Assembly: GCA_022711435.1 (NCBI GenBank)
Contig: JAKLFB010000010.1
Coordinates: 62,001-126,000 of the forward strand
Length of the DNA stretch: 64,000 nucleotides
Source of the DNA: Verrucomicrobiota bacterium
Lineage (GTDB): Bacteria > Verrucomicrobiota > Verrucomicrobiia > Limisphaerales > UBA1319
Direction: 5' to 3'
The notes beneath the pieces are model-generated. The model was not told the origin of the DNA. It saw nothing but the letters and a program-made list of their open reading frames with translations, and did not search any database. Made by a program: the position numbers and the translations under genes. Shown here piece by piece: positions 8,757 to 18,225 of this stretch (within the stretch, counting starts at the first letter, position 1; the number at the start of each line of letters is the position of its first letter).

Positions 8757-9776
8757 TTAGCGAAGCGTTTTGGACTCTTCCTTGGGCAGATCCAGCAGTT
8801 CCGGTTCGAACTTCATGCCCAAGGACAGCCCCAGCGTCGTCAATTTGTCCTTGATCTCGTTCAGCGATTTCTTGCCGAAATTCCTGTATTTCAACATCTC
8901 CGCCTCGCTCTTCATGGCCAGCTGCCCCACGGTCGTGATGTTGGCATTGTTCAGACAGTTGGCGGCCCGGACGCTGAGCTCGATCTCGTTCACGCTCATG
9001 TTGAGAAGCTTCTTCATCTTGACCTTCTCGTCGTCCTGCTTCTCCTTGACCTCCTCGAACTCGACCAGGTTCTTGTCGTAGCCGACAAAGACGTCCAGGT
9101 GATGCTGCAGAATGGCCGAAGCCTGCACGAGCGCCTCGTCGGGAGTGATCCGCTTGTCGGTCCAAACCTCGAGAATGAGCCGGTCATAGTCCGTCCGCTG
9201 CCCCACCCGCGCCGCCTCCACGGCGTAGCGCACCCGGATCACCGGCGAAAACAGCGAGTCGATCGGGATCACGCCGATCGGCTGATCCGGTTTCTTGTTC
9301 TCGTCGCCGGGGCAAAACCCGCGCCCGACCTTCACCTCGAGCTCCATCTCGAGCTTGCGCTTGCGGTCGAGCGTGCAGATGAGCTGCTTGGGATTGACCA
9401 GCTCGGCGTTCTGGTTCAGCTGAATGTCTTCGGCCAGAACGGCGCCTTCCTTGTGGGCCGACAGCATCAGCCGTTGGGGATCGCGCGTGTTGTGGATGCG
9501 GAAGAGCACCTTCTTGAGATTGAGCACGATCTCGGTGGCGTCCTCCACGACGCCATCGATCGTGGCGAACTCGTGCATCGCCCCCTCGATCCGGACAGAG
9601 GTGATGGCGGCGCCTTCGAGCGAGGACAAGAGCACCCGGCGCAGCGAGTTGCCGATCGTGTGCCCGTAGCCCGTCTCGAACGGCTCCGCGATGTACTTGG
9701 CATAAGTCGGCGATGCCGTGGCATCCTCGCGGATCAAGCGCTTCGGCATTTCAAAACGGCCCAATCGAATTGGCAT
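8757..9776 (-). CDS. rpoA: DNA-directed RNA polymerase subunit alpha
   Basis: The protein is 339 residues. The N-terminal assembly domain contains GYGHTIGNSLRRVLLSS (residues about 36-52). A charged linker (VEFEEVKEKQDDEKVKMK) leads to the C-terminal domain with NCLNNANITTVGQLAM and the helix-hairpin-helix KYRNFGKKSLNEI, which contact UP elements and activators. The ATG at 9776 has an AGAAGGT ribosome binding site about 5 bp upstream, so it is preferred to an internal ATG nine codons later. It lies between rpsD and rplQ as in the canonical alpha operon. Confidence 0.97.
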   Translation of the reverse strand: MPIRLGRFEMPKRLIREDATASPTYAKYIAEPFETGYGHTIGNSLRRVLLSSLEGAAITSVRIEGAMHEFATIDGVVEDATEIVLNLKKVLFRIHNTRDPQRLMLSAHKEGAVLAEDIQLNQNAELVNPKQLICTLDRKRKLEMELEVKVGRGFCPGDENKKPDQPIGVIPIDSLFSPVIRVRYAVEAARVGQRTDYDRLILEVWTDKRITPDEALVQASAILQHHLDVFVGYDKNLVEFEEVKEKQDDEKVKMKKLLNMSVNEIELSVRAANCLNNANITTVGQLAMKSEAEMLKYRNFGKKSLNEIKDKLTTLGLSLGMKFEPELLDLPKEESKTLR

Positions 9777-9884
9777 ATGTGACCTTCTGGTTCAGCAATT
9801 TTAACCTGATGCCTGGACTGGATTCCCGCCCGCCTGGCATCCATATAATTGCTACCGGACGCCCCGGCGGGGGCGCCGGGGGGA

Positions 9885-10493
9885 TTAGCGGGAATAAAAC
9901 TCGACCACGGCCTGCTCGTTGGCGACCGGCTGGATTTCGTCTCTGGACGGCACCCGGACCAGAGTCCCTCGAAAGGCATCCTTCTGGATCGCGACCCAAT
10001 CCGGCGTGGGCCGGCTGGTGGACAGCTCGAGGTTCCGCGTTGCCAGCTGCCGCGACACCGCCGAGTTGCGAACCTCGACCACATCATTGACCTTCAGCGA
10101 GTAGGATGGGATCGAGACTTTGCGCCCGTTGACGCGGATATGGCCATGGGCGACCATCTGCCGGGCGCCGGCCCGGGTTACGGCGAAACCGCAGTGGTAG
10201 ACCATGCTGTCCAGGCGGGTCTCGAGGATCTGCAGCATCGTCTCCCCGGTCACCCCGCGCTTGCGGAGCGCGCGCTCGAACACGTTTCGAAACTGGCGCT
10301 CCATCAGGCCGTAATAATAGCGGAGCTTCTGCTTCTCGATCAGGCCCAGAGCGTAGTCGCTGGACTTGCGCCGGGACTTCGGCCCATGCACCCCCGGCCC
10401 ATAATTCCTCCGGTCCAGGTACTTTGAAGGTCCAAATAGCGCGAGCCCAAATCGCCGGCTGATCCGGGTGCGAGGTCCTGTATAGCGAGCCAT
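9885..10493 (-). CDS. rpsD: 30S ribosomal protein S4
   Basis: The protein is 202 residues, normal for S4, a primary 16S rRNA binder and in many bacteria the autoregulator of the alpha operon. It contains the S4 RNA-binding fold (LETRLDSMVYHCGFAVTR and HGHIRVNGRKVSIPSY). It lacks the N-terminal zinc-binding cysteines seen in some S4 proteins. A perfect 8-bp GC hairpin (9862-9869 with 9874-9881) follows the stop but has no U tract, so transcription should continue into rpoA. Confidence 0.96.
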   Translation of the reverse strand: MARYTGPRTRISRRFGLALFGPSKYLDRRNYGPGVHGPKSRRKSSDYALGLIEKQKLRYYYGLMERQFRNVFERALRKRGVTGETMLQILETRLDSMVYHCGFAVTRAGARQMVAHGHIRVNGRKVSIPSYSLKVNDVVEVRNSAVSRQLATRNLELSTSRPTPDWVAIQKDAFRGTLVRVPSRDEIQPVANEQAVVEFYSR

Positions 10494-10520
10494 AACTTTC
10501 TAATCCATTCTGTCCACTGA

Positions 10521-11186
10521 TTACACGCGCCGTTTCTTGCGCGGACGGCACCCGTTGTGCGGCACCGGCGTTACATCCTTGATGGCGGAGAGCTCGAGGC
10601 CGATCGCCTGCAAGGCGCGAATGGCAGCCTCGCGTCCCGATCCGGGCCCTTTGACGCGCACCTCCACCTCCCGCATGCCGTGCGACATCGCCTGGCGCGC
10701 GGCATCCTGCGCCACCTGCTGCGCGGCAAAAGCCGTGCTTTTGCGCGATCCCTTGAACCCCACCCGGCCCGCGCTCGACCACGCCAGCACGTGTCCCTGC
10801 ATATCGGTGATCGTGACGGTCGTGTTGTTGAAGGTGGCCAGCACGTTGGCGATGCCCACCGGGATGTTCTTGGCCCCCTTCGCCTTGACGATCTTCTTGG
10901 TGGCGTTCTCGTCGGCGAGCAGCTCCGCTGCCGTCAGCGGACCCGCCGGGGCCGCCGGGGCTGCCGGGGCCGCCGCAGCAGCGGCCTTGCCGCCCGCCGC
11001 CTTGCCTCCACCCGCCGCGCCGCCTTCCCCGCCTTCAGGCGGAGCCGCCTTCTTGGCGGGCTTCGGAGGACGCCCTTCGGCAGATGCCTTCGCCCCTTCC
11101 GCAGGAGCGCCCGCGGCCTTGGATTCGGCCTTCGGTTCCGCCTTGGCCGCTTCCGCGGGCTTCTTGGATTTGGATTCCTCAGACAT
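10521..11186 (-). CDS. rpsK: 30S ribosomal protein S11 with long Ala/Lys/Pro-rich N-terminal extension
   Basis: The protein is about 221 residues, whereas S11 is normally about 125-130. The core ([22 protein letters not shown] segment, [20 protein letters not shown], ending [13 protein letters not shown]) occupies roughly residues 95-221. The first 95 residues are low-complexity Ala/Lys/Glu/Pro/Gly with no predicted fold. I chose the ATG at 11186 ([12 protein letters not shown]), 8 bp after the rpsM stop; the frame continues upstream but overlaps rpsM. S11 forms part of the platform near the mRNA exit channel, so the extension could reach the solvent there. Confidence 0.93.
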   Translation of the reverse strand: MSEESKSKKPAEAAKAEPKAESKAAGAPAEGAKASAEGRPPKPAKKAAPPEGGEGGAAGGGKAAGGKAAAAAAPAAPAAPAGPLTAAELLADENATKKIVKAKGAKNIPVGIANVLATFNNTTVTITDMQGHVLAWSSAGRVGFKGSRKSTAFAAQQVAQDAARQAMSHGMREVEVRVKGPGSGREAAIRALQAIGLELSAIKDVTPVPHNGCRPRKKRRV

Positions 11187-11194
11187 AATGTTGA

Positions 11195-11590
11195 TTAATG
11201 GATGCCGGTCTTGGCGTTGGGATTGCGCTGGACGCCGACTGTCTTGCGCGGCCCCTTGCGCGTCCGCGCATTGGTCGATGTTCGCTGGCCGCGCACGGGC
11301 AGCCCGCGCATGTGGCGGATTCCGCGGTAGCACTTGATCGACTGCAGCCGCTTGAGGTTCATGCCGATCTCGCGGCGCAGGTCGCCCTCGATCACATATT
11401 TCCCCTCCTGGATCGAGTGCACAATCTGCGAGAGCTGCTGCTCGCTCAGGTCCTTGGCCCGAACGGACGGGTCGATGTTGGCCCGCTGCAGAATGACCTT
11501 GGCATTGGACGGCCCAATCCCATACACGTACCGAAGGGAAACGTCGATGCGTTTCTCCCCGGGAATATCCACGCCTAGAATTCGAGGCAT
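11195..11590 (-). CDS. rpsM: 30S ribosomal protein S13
   Basis: The protein is 131 residues. [20 protein letters not shown] at the start, [12 protein letters not shown] as the helix-turn-helix, and the C-terminal [19 protein letters not shown] tail that reaches the P-site tRNA are all conserved. It sits between rpmJ and rpsK, the standard order, with 16 bp after the rpmJ stop. Confidence 0.97.
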   Translation of the reverse strand: MPRILGVDIPGEKRIDVSLRYVYGIGPSNAKVILQRANIDPSVRAKDLSEQQLSQIVHSIQEGKYVIEGDLRREIGMNLKRLQSIKCYRGIRHMRGLPVRGQRTSTNARTRKGPRKTVGVQRNPNAKTGIH

Positions 11591-11606
11591 AATCGTTTCT
11601 CCAGCT

Positions 11607-11720
11607 TCATCCTTGACGCTGCTTGTGCCGCGCGTTGGTGCAGATCACCCGGATCACACCCTTGCGCTTGATCACTTTGCAATGCTCGCACAATCTTCGA
11701 ACTGACGCTCGCACTTTCAT
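11607..11720 (-). CDS. rpmJ: 50S ribosomal protein L36
   Basis: This 37-residue gene is easily missed because it is short. The translation is [20 protein letters not shown] followed by [17 protein letters not shown]. It has the zinc ligands C11, C14, C27 and H32 of the C+ form of L36. Its ATG overlaps the infA stop (ATGA at 11717-11720), so it is translationally coupled to infA. It lies between infA and rpsM as in most bacteria. Confidence 0.95.
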   Translation of the reverse strand: MKVRASVRRLCEHCKVIKRKGVIRVICTNARHKQRQG

Positions 11721-11941
11721 AGTTCCCGTTCCTCTGCTGCCGTCTCTATTCGTCCCCGCGACAGGTCGCTGGGCGACAGCCGGACCACGACCTGGCTGCC
11801 CGGCATCCAGCCGGCCTGCGCGGCCGCCCGCGCCCCGCGCGCGACGAGCCGGTGCCCGTTGGCTAGTTCCACCCGGAACCGGCCTCGCGGCATCGCCTCG
11901 ATCACCGTTGCGGATGCCCGGAAAGCATCTTCGCGCTGCAT
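11717..11941 (-). CDS. infA: Translation initiation factor IF-1 (divergent)
   Basis: The protein is 74 residues with an OB fold. [19 protein letters not shown] matches the IF-1 N-terminal strands and [16 protein letters not shown] matches the C-terminal VELSPYDLTRGRI. The middle is divergent: the usual HISGKMR loop is replaced by an Ala/Arg-rich [12 protein letters not shown]. The ATG at 11941 lies 40 bp inside the end of map. Position between map and rpmJ is canonical, which supports the call despite the divergence. Confidence 0.85.
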   Translation of the reverse strand: MQREDAFRASATVIEAMPRGRFRVELANGHRLVARGARAAAQAGWMPGSQVVVRLSPSDLSRGRIETAAEEREL

Positions 11942-12678
11942 GTCAATATCTCCGGCTCCCCGTCGGTGACCAGCACCGTGTGCTCGAAATGGGCGGACAC
12001 CTGCCCGTCCTGAGTCACCACGGTCCATCGATCGCTCAAAACCTTCACAGCCGGCCCGCCCGCGTTGACCATCGGCTCGATGGCGATGGTCATGCCCGCC
12101 CGCAGCCGGGGCGATGGCTTGCCATCGACATAGTTGGGCACCTGAGGCGCCTCGTGCATCGACCGCCCAACCCCGTGCCCGACGAACTCGCGCACGACGC
12201 TGAACCCGTTCTTTTCGACAAAGGTCTGGACGGCGCGCGAGATATCCGCCACCCGGTTCCCGGCCACGGCCTGGGCGATGCCCTCGTGCAGCGCCTGCTC
12301 GGTCACGTCCATCAGGCGCTGGGCCCGCAGATCGCACCCGCCCACCGGGACCGTGCAGGCCGTATCGCCGATGAAGTCGTGATAGACCACGCCGACATCC
12401 AGGCTCGCGATATCTCCATACTCCAGCCGGCGGTCTCCGGCGATCCCGTGCACCACCTCTTCGTTCACGGATATGCACATGTGGCACGGATAGCCCTGGT
12501 AATTCAAAAACGCGCTCCGCGCCCCGTAGTTCTTGATCCGCGCCGCCGCGAACTCGTCCAGCGCGCGGGTGGTGATCCCCGGAACGACGGCGGCCGCCAC
12601 GTCATGCAAGACCGCGGACGCCACCGCGCCTGCGGCGCGCATGGCATCGATCTCACGACCGTTTTTGAGAATGATCAT
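11902..12678 (-). CDS. map: Type I methionine aminopeptidase
   Basis: The protein is 258 residues and removes the initiator Met from nascent proteins. Metal ligands are visible: [16 protein letters not shown] (two Asp), the His in [15 protein letters not shown], and the Glu residues in MTIAIEPMV and [10 protein letters not shown]. The ATG at 12678 starts with [17 protein letters not shown], the usual first helix. It overlaps infA by 40 bp. In many bacteria adk lies between secY and map; it is absent here. Confidence 0.96.
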   Translation of the reverse strand: MIILKNGREIDAMRAAGAVASAVLHDVAAAVVPGITTRALDEFAAARIKNYGARSAFLNYQGYPCHMCISVNEEVVHGIAGDRRLEYGDIASLDVGVVYHDFIGDTACTVPVGGCDLRAQRLMDVTEQALHEGIAQAVAGNRVADISRAVQTFVEKNGFSVVREFVGHGVGRSMHEAPQVPNYVDGKPSPRLRAGMTIAIEPMVNAGGPAVKVLSDRWTVVTQDGQVSAHFEHTVLVTDGEPEILTCSAKMLSGHPQR

Positions 12679-12785
12679 GGCCTCTTGACCAGCCCCGCCA
12701 CCGATCCCGGACCGCTTGCCGGTAAAAGGAATCCTACCACACTTCGATCTGCTCCACAACTCCGATGCATGCGCTCCATCCGCGA

Positions 12786-14156
12786 TCAGAACCGGCCCCG
12801 GAGCCGGCCTTTCTTCAAAAACCCGTCGTAGTGCCGCATGAGCAGGAACGTCTCGACCTGTCGCATCGTGTCCAGCAGCACGCCCACCAGAATCAGGATG
12901 CTCGTGCCGCCGAAGAACGATGCCACGTAATACGGAACCTGCATCGAGGAATTCATCAGGATCGGGATGACCGCAATCACGGTCAGGAAGATGGCGCCGG
13001 CCAGCGTGATCCGGCTCATGGCGTGGTGCAGGAATGCGCTGGTCGCCTGCCCCGGGCGCACCCCCGGGATGTAACCGCCATGCTTCTTCAAATCGTCCGA
13101 GATCTGCAGCTCGTTGAACTGCGTCGCCACCCAGAAATAGGAGAAGAACAGGATCATGGCCCCGTAGAGGATCAGATAGAACGGATCCCCCTCGCGAAAC
13201 CGCTGCGCGATGCCGAGAAAAAGGGGCAGATCGTATTTCTGGCCGAGCACGGTCAGGATCTTGTCCGGGAACATGAGGATCGCCTGGGCGAAAATGATGG
13301 GCATGACGCCCGAGTAATTCACCCGGAGGGGCATGTAGGAGCTCATGCCGGGGTAGGATCTACGGCCGACGGTCCGCGCGGCGTACTGGACCGGGATCTT
13401 GCGCTGGGCCTGCGTCACCGCGATCACCCCGGCGACCACCACGACCAGGAGGATGATCAGGGTGATGCCGTGAAAGACGTTGAACTTGCTCTCCTGGAGG
13501 AACATGTCGCGCAGGGCCTGAAAGGCCGCGGGCAGCCGCGCCAGAATGCCGATGGTGATCACCAGCGAGACCCCGTTTCCGATCCCCCGCTCCGTAATCT
13601 GCTCGCCCAGCCACATCAGCAGCATGGTCCCCGTGGTCAGGATCAAGGTGGTCTGCAGGCGATACCACCAGATGGGCTCGATCAGCACCAGCTTGCGCTC
13701 GAAGCTACCACCAAACAGTTTCTCGGGATTCTCCCAGCCGATGGCCATCACCAGCCCCTGCCCCAGGCAGAGGATGACCGTCAGATACCGGCCGTACTGG
13801 ATGATCTTCGGCCGCCCGCCCTCCTCCCGCGCCATCTTGCTGAGCGACGGCACCACGGCCGTCAGCAGCTGGAGGATGATCGTCGCGCTGATATATGGCA
13901 TGATCCCCAGGGCCGCGATCGCGCACCGCTCCATCGCCCCGCCTGTGAAGAGGCTGTACATGCCCAGCAGCGAGGATCCCGACTTGCTGGCCTGCTGCTC
14001 GAAAAACTCGCGCAGCGCGCCCCCGTCCAGGCCCGGAATGGGCACAATGGCCGCCAGCCGGCAGATGGCCAGCAGCAGCAGGGTGAACAGGATGCGCGAT
14101 TTGAGCTCCGGGATCTTGAAGCAGTTCGCAAAGGTGTTGGCTATGCTCGCAAGCAT
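12786..14156 (-). CDS. secY: Preprotein translocase subunit SecY
   Basis: The protein is 456 residues and is the channel subunit of the SecYEG translocon, with about ten membrane helices. Conserved landmarks are ATIILQLLTAVVPSLSKMAREE after helix 2, RRSYPGMSSYMPLRVNYSGVMP in the large loop, and PGVRPGQATSAFL before the last helices. SecE is encoded far upstream in the same supercluster (37548-37808). A 77-bp gap separates it from rplO. Confidence 0.97.
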   Translation of the reverse strand: MLASIANTFANCFKIPELKSRILFTLLLLAICRLAAIVPIPGLDGGALREFFEQQASKSGSSLLGMYSLFTGGAMERCAIAALGIMPYISATIILQLLTAVVPSLSKMAREEGGRPKIIQYGRYLTVILCLGQGLVMAIGWENPEKLFGGSFERKLVLIEPIWWYRLQTTLILTTGTMLLMWLGEQITERGIGNGVSLVITIGILARLPAAFQALRDMFLQESKFNVFHGITLIILLVVVVAGVIAVTQAQRKIPVQYAARTVGRRSYPGMSSYMPLRVNYSGVMPIIFAQAILMFPDKILTVLGQKYDLPLFLGIAQRFREGDPFYLILYGAMILFFSYFWVATQFNELQISDDLKKHGGYIPGVRPGQATSAFLHHAMSRITLAGAIFLTVIAVIPILMNSSMQVPYYVASFFGGTSILILVGVLLDTMRQVETFLLMRHYDGFLKKGRLRGRF

Positions 14157-14233
14157 GGAATTCTATCCGTTGTTGTCAAATCGCCGCGGGCATGCCGCGC
14201 CGCCTCGGTCGCTGGCGCCGTTGGATTCATGAA

Positions 14234-14710
14234 TCATGACGGAGAGCCTCCGGCGGAGGCGGCCTTTCCCGCCAGCTCGCACGTGCCGCCTGCTTTCTCG
14301 ATGGCGGCGCGCGCCGAAGCGCTGAATGCCTGCGCCTTCACGGTCAATCTCTTGCTCAGCTCGCCCCCGCCCAGGATCTTGATCCCGTCGGCCCGGCCGT
14401 TGGCCAGCCCCCGCTCCCGCAGCAGGGCCTCGTCGACCACGGACCCGTCCTCGAACCCGTTGAGCGCCTCGACGTTGACCGGCACATAGACGGTCTTGAA
14501 GCGGGCATGGTTGAAACCCCGCTTCGGGATCCGCCGGATCAGCGGCATCTGGCCGCCCTCGAATCCGATTCGGATCGAGGAGCCGGACCGCGCAGTCTGG
14601 CCCTTGCCTCCCCGGCCGCTGGTCTTGCCGTGTCCGCTGGACTCGCCCTGTCCCAGCCGTTTCGTCGGATGCTTCGCTCCCGGCCTCGGTTTCAGATCGT
14701 GAAGGCGCAT
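14234..14710 (-). CDS. rplO: 50S ribosomal protein L15
   Basis: The protein is 158 residues. The Gly/Arg-rich N-terminus (KRLGQGESSGHGKTSGRGGK) and GFEGGQMPLIRRIPKRGF are the L15 signature. It begins 4 bp after the rpsE stop, with no rpmD (L30) gene between them, unlike the classic spc operon order rpsE-rpmD-rplO. Confidence 0.96.
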   Translation of the reverse strand: MRLHDLKPRPGAKHPTKRLGQGESSGHGKTSGRGGKGQTARSGSSIRIGFEGGQMPLIRRIPKRGFNHARFKTVYVPVNVEALNGFEDGSVVDEALLRERGLANGRADGIKILGGGELSKRLTVKAQAFSASARAAIEKAGGTCELAGKAASAGGSPS

Positions 14711-14714
14711 AATG

Positions 14715-15356
14715 TCAAATGGCTTTCTCGGGTGTTGTGGTTTCGGGGCTCGCGCTTGCGCCCGCCCCTGGCCCTGGCACAGGCAAACCGCGGGCTCGGA
14801 AGATGTCCGCCCGCAGCCGCAGGCGGCCCAGCGCCGTCAGCGTCGCCTTGGCGACGTTTGCCGCGTTGTTGGATCCCAGCGACTTGCTCAAAAGATCCTT
14901 GATCCCCGCCGATTCGGCCACGGCCCGGACGGTCTTGCCGGCGATGATGCCGGTGCCCGGCGACGCGGGCCGCAGGAGGACGCGCGCCCCCCCGTAAGTG
15001 CAGCAGATCTCGTGCGGGATGGTCTTGTCCTGCAGCGCCACGCGGGACATGCGGTGCTTGGCGATCTCGCCGCCCTTGCGGATCGCGTCGGCGACCTCGC
15101 CGGCCTTGCCCAGACCCAATCCGACCCGCCCGTTGCGGTCTCCCGCGACCACCAGGGCGCTGAAGCTGAACCGCCGGCCGCCTTTGACCACCTTGGCGGA
15201 GCGATTGATGAAGATCACTTTCTCGGCCAGCTCGATGTCCCCCTTGCCGTTCGCGCCGGCATCCCCGCCCTCCGACGCCCCCCGCCCGCGGCGCGGCCCG
15301 CGTCCGCCGCCTCGGAAACGCCCCCCGCCCGTGTTGGTTTTGATATCCGTCGCCAC
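14715..15356 (-). CDS. rpsE: 30S ribosomal protein S5 with RGG-rich N-terminus
   Basis: The protein is 213 residues, longer than the usual 165-170. Core motifs are [18 protein letters not shown], the SIPHEI-like [19 protein letters not shown] and [21 protein letters not shown]. The first 40 residues are Gly/Arg-rich ([17 protein letters not shown]), and the C-terminus carries a Pro/Ala/Thr-rich tail. S5 contributes to decoding fidelity and mRNA unwinding. It is tightly spaced between rplR and rplO. Confidence 0.96.
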   Translation of the reverse strand: MATDIKTNTGGGRFRGGGRGPRRGRGASEGGDAGANGKGDIELAEKVIFINRSAKVVKGGRRFSFSALVVAGDRNGRVGLGLGKAGEVADAIRKGGEIAKHRMSRVALQDKTIPHEICCTYGGARVLLRPASPGTGIIAGKTVRAVAESAGIKDLLSKSLGSNNAANVAKATLTALGRLRLRADIFRARGLPVPGPGAGASASPETTTPEKAI

Positions 15357-15378
15357 AATGTTTCTCCTGGTGGATAGA

Positions 15379-15747
15379 TTAGAACTTCAATCCCGCTTCG
15401 CGCGCCGCCTCTGCCAGGGCGCGGACCTTGCCGTGGTAGGGCGCCCCGCTCCGGTCGAAGACGACCTCGCTGATCCCTTGGCTCTTGGCCGCCTCGGCCG
15501 CCAGCGCGCCCAGCGCCTTGGCTCCCTTGACGTTGGCCGTCCAGCGCTGGGTCTCGGCAGCCGCTTTGCCTCTCCGGGTCGAGGCCGACGCCAGGGTCAC
15601 CCCCGCGGCGTCGTCGATGAACTGCACGTAGATGTTCTGGTTCGTGAACCGCACGGCCATCCGCGGCCGCTGCGCGGTCCCCTGGACCTTGCGTCGAATC
15701 CGGTGTCGCCGCAGTTTCAACAGCCGGCGTTTGTCTTCGATTCTCAT
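15379..15747 (-). CDS. rplR: 50S ribosomal protein L18
   Basis: The protein is 122 residues and binds 5S r[23 protein letters not shown] starts the protein, and [18 protein letters not shown] plus [20 protein letters not shown] are conserved L18 blocks. The ATG at 15747 matches the usual length; the frame is open upstream into rplF. Confidence 0.96.
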   Translation of the reverse strand: MRIEDKRRLLKLRRHRIRRKVQGTAQRPRMAVRFTNQNIYVQFIDDAAGVTLASASTRRGKAAAETQRWTANVKGAKALGALAAEAAKSQGISEVVFDRSGAPYHGKVRALAEAAREAGLKF

Positions 15748-15787
15748 GGTTCTGGTTGCTGGCGGGGCGCGCTCGAGGTCGGCCCGG

Positions 15788-16327
15788 TTATTGCTGAACG
15801 GTCTTGCCTTCCTTCCGCACGATCCGCTCGCCCACATAGCGGATGCCCTTGCCCTTGTATGGCTCCGGCGGATAGAACCTGCGCAGATCCGCAGCCACCT
15901 GCCCCACCACACGCTTGTCGGGCCCTTCGATCGTGATCTTCGTGTTCTCCTCCACCACCACCTTGATCTGGTCGGGAATGGGATAGCGAATCGGATGCGA
16001 GAAGCCCAGGGTCAGCTGCACCTGCTTGCCATCCACAGCCGCCTTGAAGCCCACGCCGTGGATTTCGAGCTTCTTGGAAAAGCCCTGGGCCACTCCATCG
16101 ACCATGTTGCGCAGGAGAGCCCGGCTCAGGCCGTGCATCGCCTTCGCCTGGGATGACTCGCCCTTGCGCGTCACGGTCAAGCTGGCGCCTTCGAGCTCGA
16201 CGGCGGTGTCGGGAGGCAGCTCCCAGCTCAGATGGCCCTTCGGGCCTTCGATCTGCACCTGGCGGCCGTCAATGGCGACCTTGACCTTCGGCGGAACCGG
16301 AATGGGTAATCGGCCAATGCGTGACAT
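15788..16327 (-). CDS. rplF: 50S ribosomal protein L6
   Basis: The protein is 179 residues with two duplicated alpha/beta domains. MSRIGRLPIPVPPKVKVAID opens it, and the C-terminal rRNA-binding signature is PEPYKGKGIRYVGERIVRKE. The ATG at 16327 gives the standard length. It lies 11 bp after rpsH. Confidence 0.97.
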   Translation of the reverse strand: MSRIGRLPIPVPPKVKVAIDGRQVQIEGPKGHLSWELPPDTAVELEGASLTVTRKGESSQAKAMHGLSRALLRNMVDGVAQGFSKKLEIHGVGFKAAVDGKQVQLTLGFSHPIRYPIPDQIKVVVEENTKITIEGPDKRVVGQVAADLRRFYPPEPYKGKGIRYVGERIVRKEGKTVQQ

Positions 16328-16338
16328 GATTCGTTCCT

Positions 16339-16725
16339 CTACCAGACAAAACAGAGCACTTCCCCACCCACGTTGTTCCGGGCGGCCTCGGTCCCGGTCA
16401 TGATCCCTCGCGGGGTCGAGAGGATGGCGACGCCCATCCCCCCGAGGACCCGGGGTATCTCCCGGGCGCCCACGTATCGCCGCAAGCCCGGCGTGCTGAT
16501 CCGGCGAAGCCCCTCGATCACGCCCTTGCGCCCCTGGTATTTGAGCTTGAGCTTGAGCTTTTTCGCCTTGGCCCCCTCCACCGCGCAATCGGCGATGTAG
16601 CCCTCCTGCTTCAGGATCCGGGCCACGCTCTCCTTCAGCCGCGAGTGGGGGCACTCGACTTCCGGCAACAGCGCCTTGCTGGCGTTGCGGATCCGCGTCA
16701 ATAGATCGGCAATGGGATCGGTCAT
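16339..16725 (-). CDS. rpsH: 30S ribosomal protein S8
   Basis: The protein is 128 residues. It begins MTDPIADLLTRIRNA and ends with the STPRGIMTGTEAARNNVGGE signature that contacts 16S helix 21. In many bacteria S8 also represses the spc operon by binding mRNA near rplE; I did not find a convincing copy of that site by eye. It starts 4 bp after rpsN. Confidence 0.97.
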   Translation of the reverse strand: MTDPIADLLTRIRNASKALLPEVECPHSRLKESVARILKQEGYIADCAVEGAKAKKLKLKLKYQGRKGVIEGLRRISTPGLRRYVGAREIPRVLGGMGVAILSTPRGIMTGTEAARNNVGGEVLCFVW

Positions 16726-16729
16726 AAGC

Positions 16730-16999
16730 TCACCAACTCGCTTTGGTCACCCCCGGCAGCATCCCCGCCATCGCCAGCTCGCGAAACATGATCCGCGATA
16801 TGTTGAACTTGCGCAGATACGCGTGCCGGCGGCCGCTGATTCGGCACCGGTTGACCAGCCGCACCGGGCTGGAATTCCGCGGCAGCTTCGCCAGCGCGGC
16901 ATAGTCGTGCTTGGCTTTGAGCTCCGCCCTGAGCGCCGCGTATTTTTTCACCAGCGTGCGCTTCTTCTTCTCTCGCTCCGTCCAGGATTTATTGGCCAT
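16730..16999 (-). CDS. rpsN: 30S ribosomal protein S14 (zinc-free form)
   Basis: The protein is 89 residues. [20 protein letters not shown] is followed by [20 protein letters not shown] and the [17 protein letters not shown] end. Only one Cys is present, so this is the longer, zinc-independent form. I chose the ATG at 16999; a TTG two codons earlier is also in frame and would overlap rplE. Confidence 0.96.
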   Translation of the reverse strand: MANKSWTEREKKKRTLVKKYAALRAELKAKHDYAALAKLPRNSSPVRLVNRCRISGRRHAYLRKFNISRIMFRELAMAGMLPGVTKASW

Positions 17000-17001
17000 A
17001 A

Positions 17002-17547
17002 TCAACGTCCTTCGGCGATTGGCATGCCCAGCAGCTTCAGGAGATCGTGGGCCTCCTGATTCGTCCGGGCGGTCGTGGCGATCGTGATATCCATGCCCTG
17101 CACCCGCTTGATCTTGTCCATGTCGATTTCGGGGAAGATGGTCTGCTCGGCCACCCCCAGCGTGTAGTTCCCCCGCCCGTCGAACGAGCGCGGCGACACC
17201 CCGCGAAAATCGCGGATCCGCGGCAGCGCGGCGGAGACCAATCGATCCAGAAACTCGTACATCACGTCCCGCCGCAAGGTGACGTGGCAGCCGATCACCT
17301 GGCCTCGCCGCAGCTTGAAGTTCGCGATGCTTTTTCGCGAGCGGTTCAACACCGGCTTCCGCCCCGTGATGGTCCCGAGATCCCGCACCGCATCGTCGAT
17401 CGCGGTCTTCTCCAGCGAGGCGCTGACTCCCATGTTGATCACGATCTTCTCGAGCCGCGGCACCTGGTGGGGATTTTCATACTTCCACTTCTCCATCAGC
17501 GCCGGGCGCACCGATTCGACATACTTGCGATAAAGTCGCGCTTTCAT
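17002..17547 (-). CDS. rplE: 50S ribosomal protein L5
   Basis: The protein is 181 residues and contacts 5S rRNA and the P-site tRNA. Landmarks are [12 protein letters not shown] near residue 30, [20 protein letters not shown], and [19 protein letters not shown] with [14 protein letters not shown] at the end. It lies between rplX and rpsN, with 2 bp to rpsN. Confidence 0.97.
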   Translation of the reverse strand: MKARLYRKYVESVRPALMEKWKYENPHQVPRLEKIVINMGVSASLEKTAIDDAVRDLGTITGRKPVLNRSRKSIANFKLRRGQVIGCHVTLRRDVMYEFLDRLVSAALPRIRDFRGVSPRSFDGRGNYTLGVAEQTIFPEIDMDKIKRVQGMDITIATTARTNQEAHDLLKLLGMPIAEGR

Positions 17548-17558
17548 ATTGAGAACGG

Positions 17559-17840
17559 TCAGGACTGGGCGGGCGCTGCCGGGGCCGGCCGGCGCGCGGC
17601 GCGCGCCTCGTGCCGGCTGGCCAGCATGACGTTGGACAGGTGGATCGTCCCCTCCCGCGTGGCGATCTTCCCCTGCGGATGCTCCTGGCTCTTGCGGAGG
17701 TGCTTCTTGATCATCTTGACCCCTTCGACGATGACCCGCTGCTTGTCGCGGAGGACATGCAGCACCTTGCCGCGCTTGCCTCGCTCGGTGCCGCTGATCA
17801 CCACCACCTCGTCGCCGCGCTTGACATGGAACTTGGGCAT
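17559..17840 (-). CDS. rplX: 50S ribosomal protein L24
   Basis: The protein is 93 residues. The KOW motif is HVKRGDEVVVISGTERGKRG near the N-terminus, followed by VLRDKQRVIVEGVKMIKKH. The C-terminus has a short Arg/Ala/Pro-rich tail. It starts 4 bp after rplN. Confidence 0.95.
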   Translation of the reverse strand: MPKFHVKRGDEVVVISGTERGKRGKVLHVLRDKQRVIVEGVKMIKKHLRKSQEHPQGKIATREGTIHLSNVMLASRHEARAARRPAPAAPAQS

Positions 17841-17844
17841 AAGC

Positions 17845-18210
17845 CTATAACACCTCCGGAGCCAGAGAGACGATCTTGATGAACTTCAAATCCCGGAGCT
17901 CCCGCGCCACCGGCCCGAAGATGCGGGTCCCGACCGGGTTGTTCTCCTTGTCGATGATCACGATCGCGTTCGAGTCGAACCGAAGGATCGATCCGTCCCG
18001 GCGATGGATGGGCTGCCGGGTTCGGACCACCACGGCGTTGACGACCTCGCCCTTCTTCACAGTCCCGTCGGGCGAGGCCTCCTTGATATGCGCCTTGATC
18101 ACGTCCCCAATCCGGGCATACCGCTGGTTCCGGCCGAGCACGCCGATGGCCGCCGCGCGGCGCGCCCCGGTGTTGTCGGCCACTTCCAAGATGGATCGTA
18201 CTTGCAGCAT
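17845..18210 (-). CDS. rplN: 50S ribosomal protein L14
   Basis: The protein is 121 residues, exactly the usual size. [20 protein letters not shown] and [20 protein letters not shown] are highly conserved. It forms part of the intersubunit bridge region. It lies 15 bp after the rpsQ stop. Confidence 0.97.
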   Translation of the reverse strand: MLQVRSILEVADNTGARRAAAIGVLGRNQRYARIGDVIKAHIKEASPDGTVKKGEVVNAVVVRTRQPIHRRDGSILRFDSNAIVIIDKENNPVGTRIFGPVARELRDLKFIKIVSLAPEVL

Positions 18211-18225
18211 ATCGTTCTCCCCTGG

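Noticed and set aside
9862..9881. Perfect GC hairpin after rpsD as a terminator
   Set aside because: No U tract follows on the - strand, and rpoA continues the operon directly.
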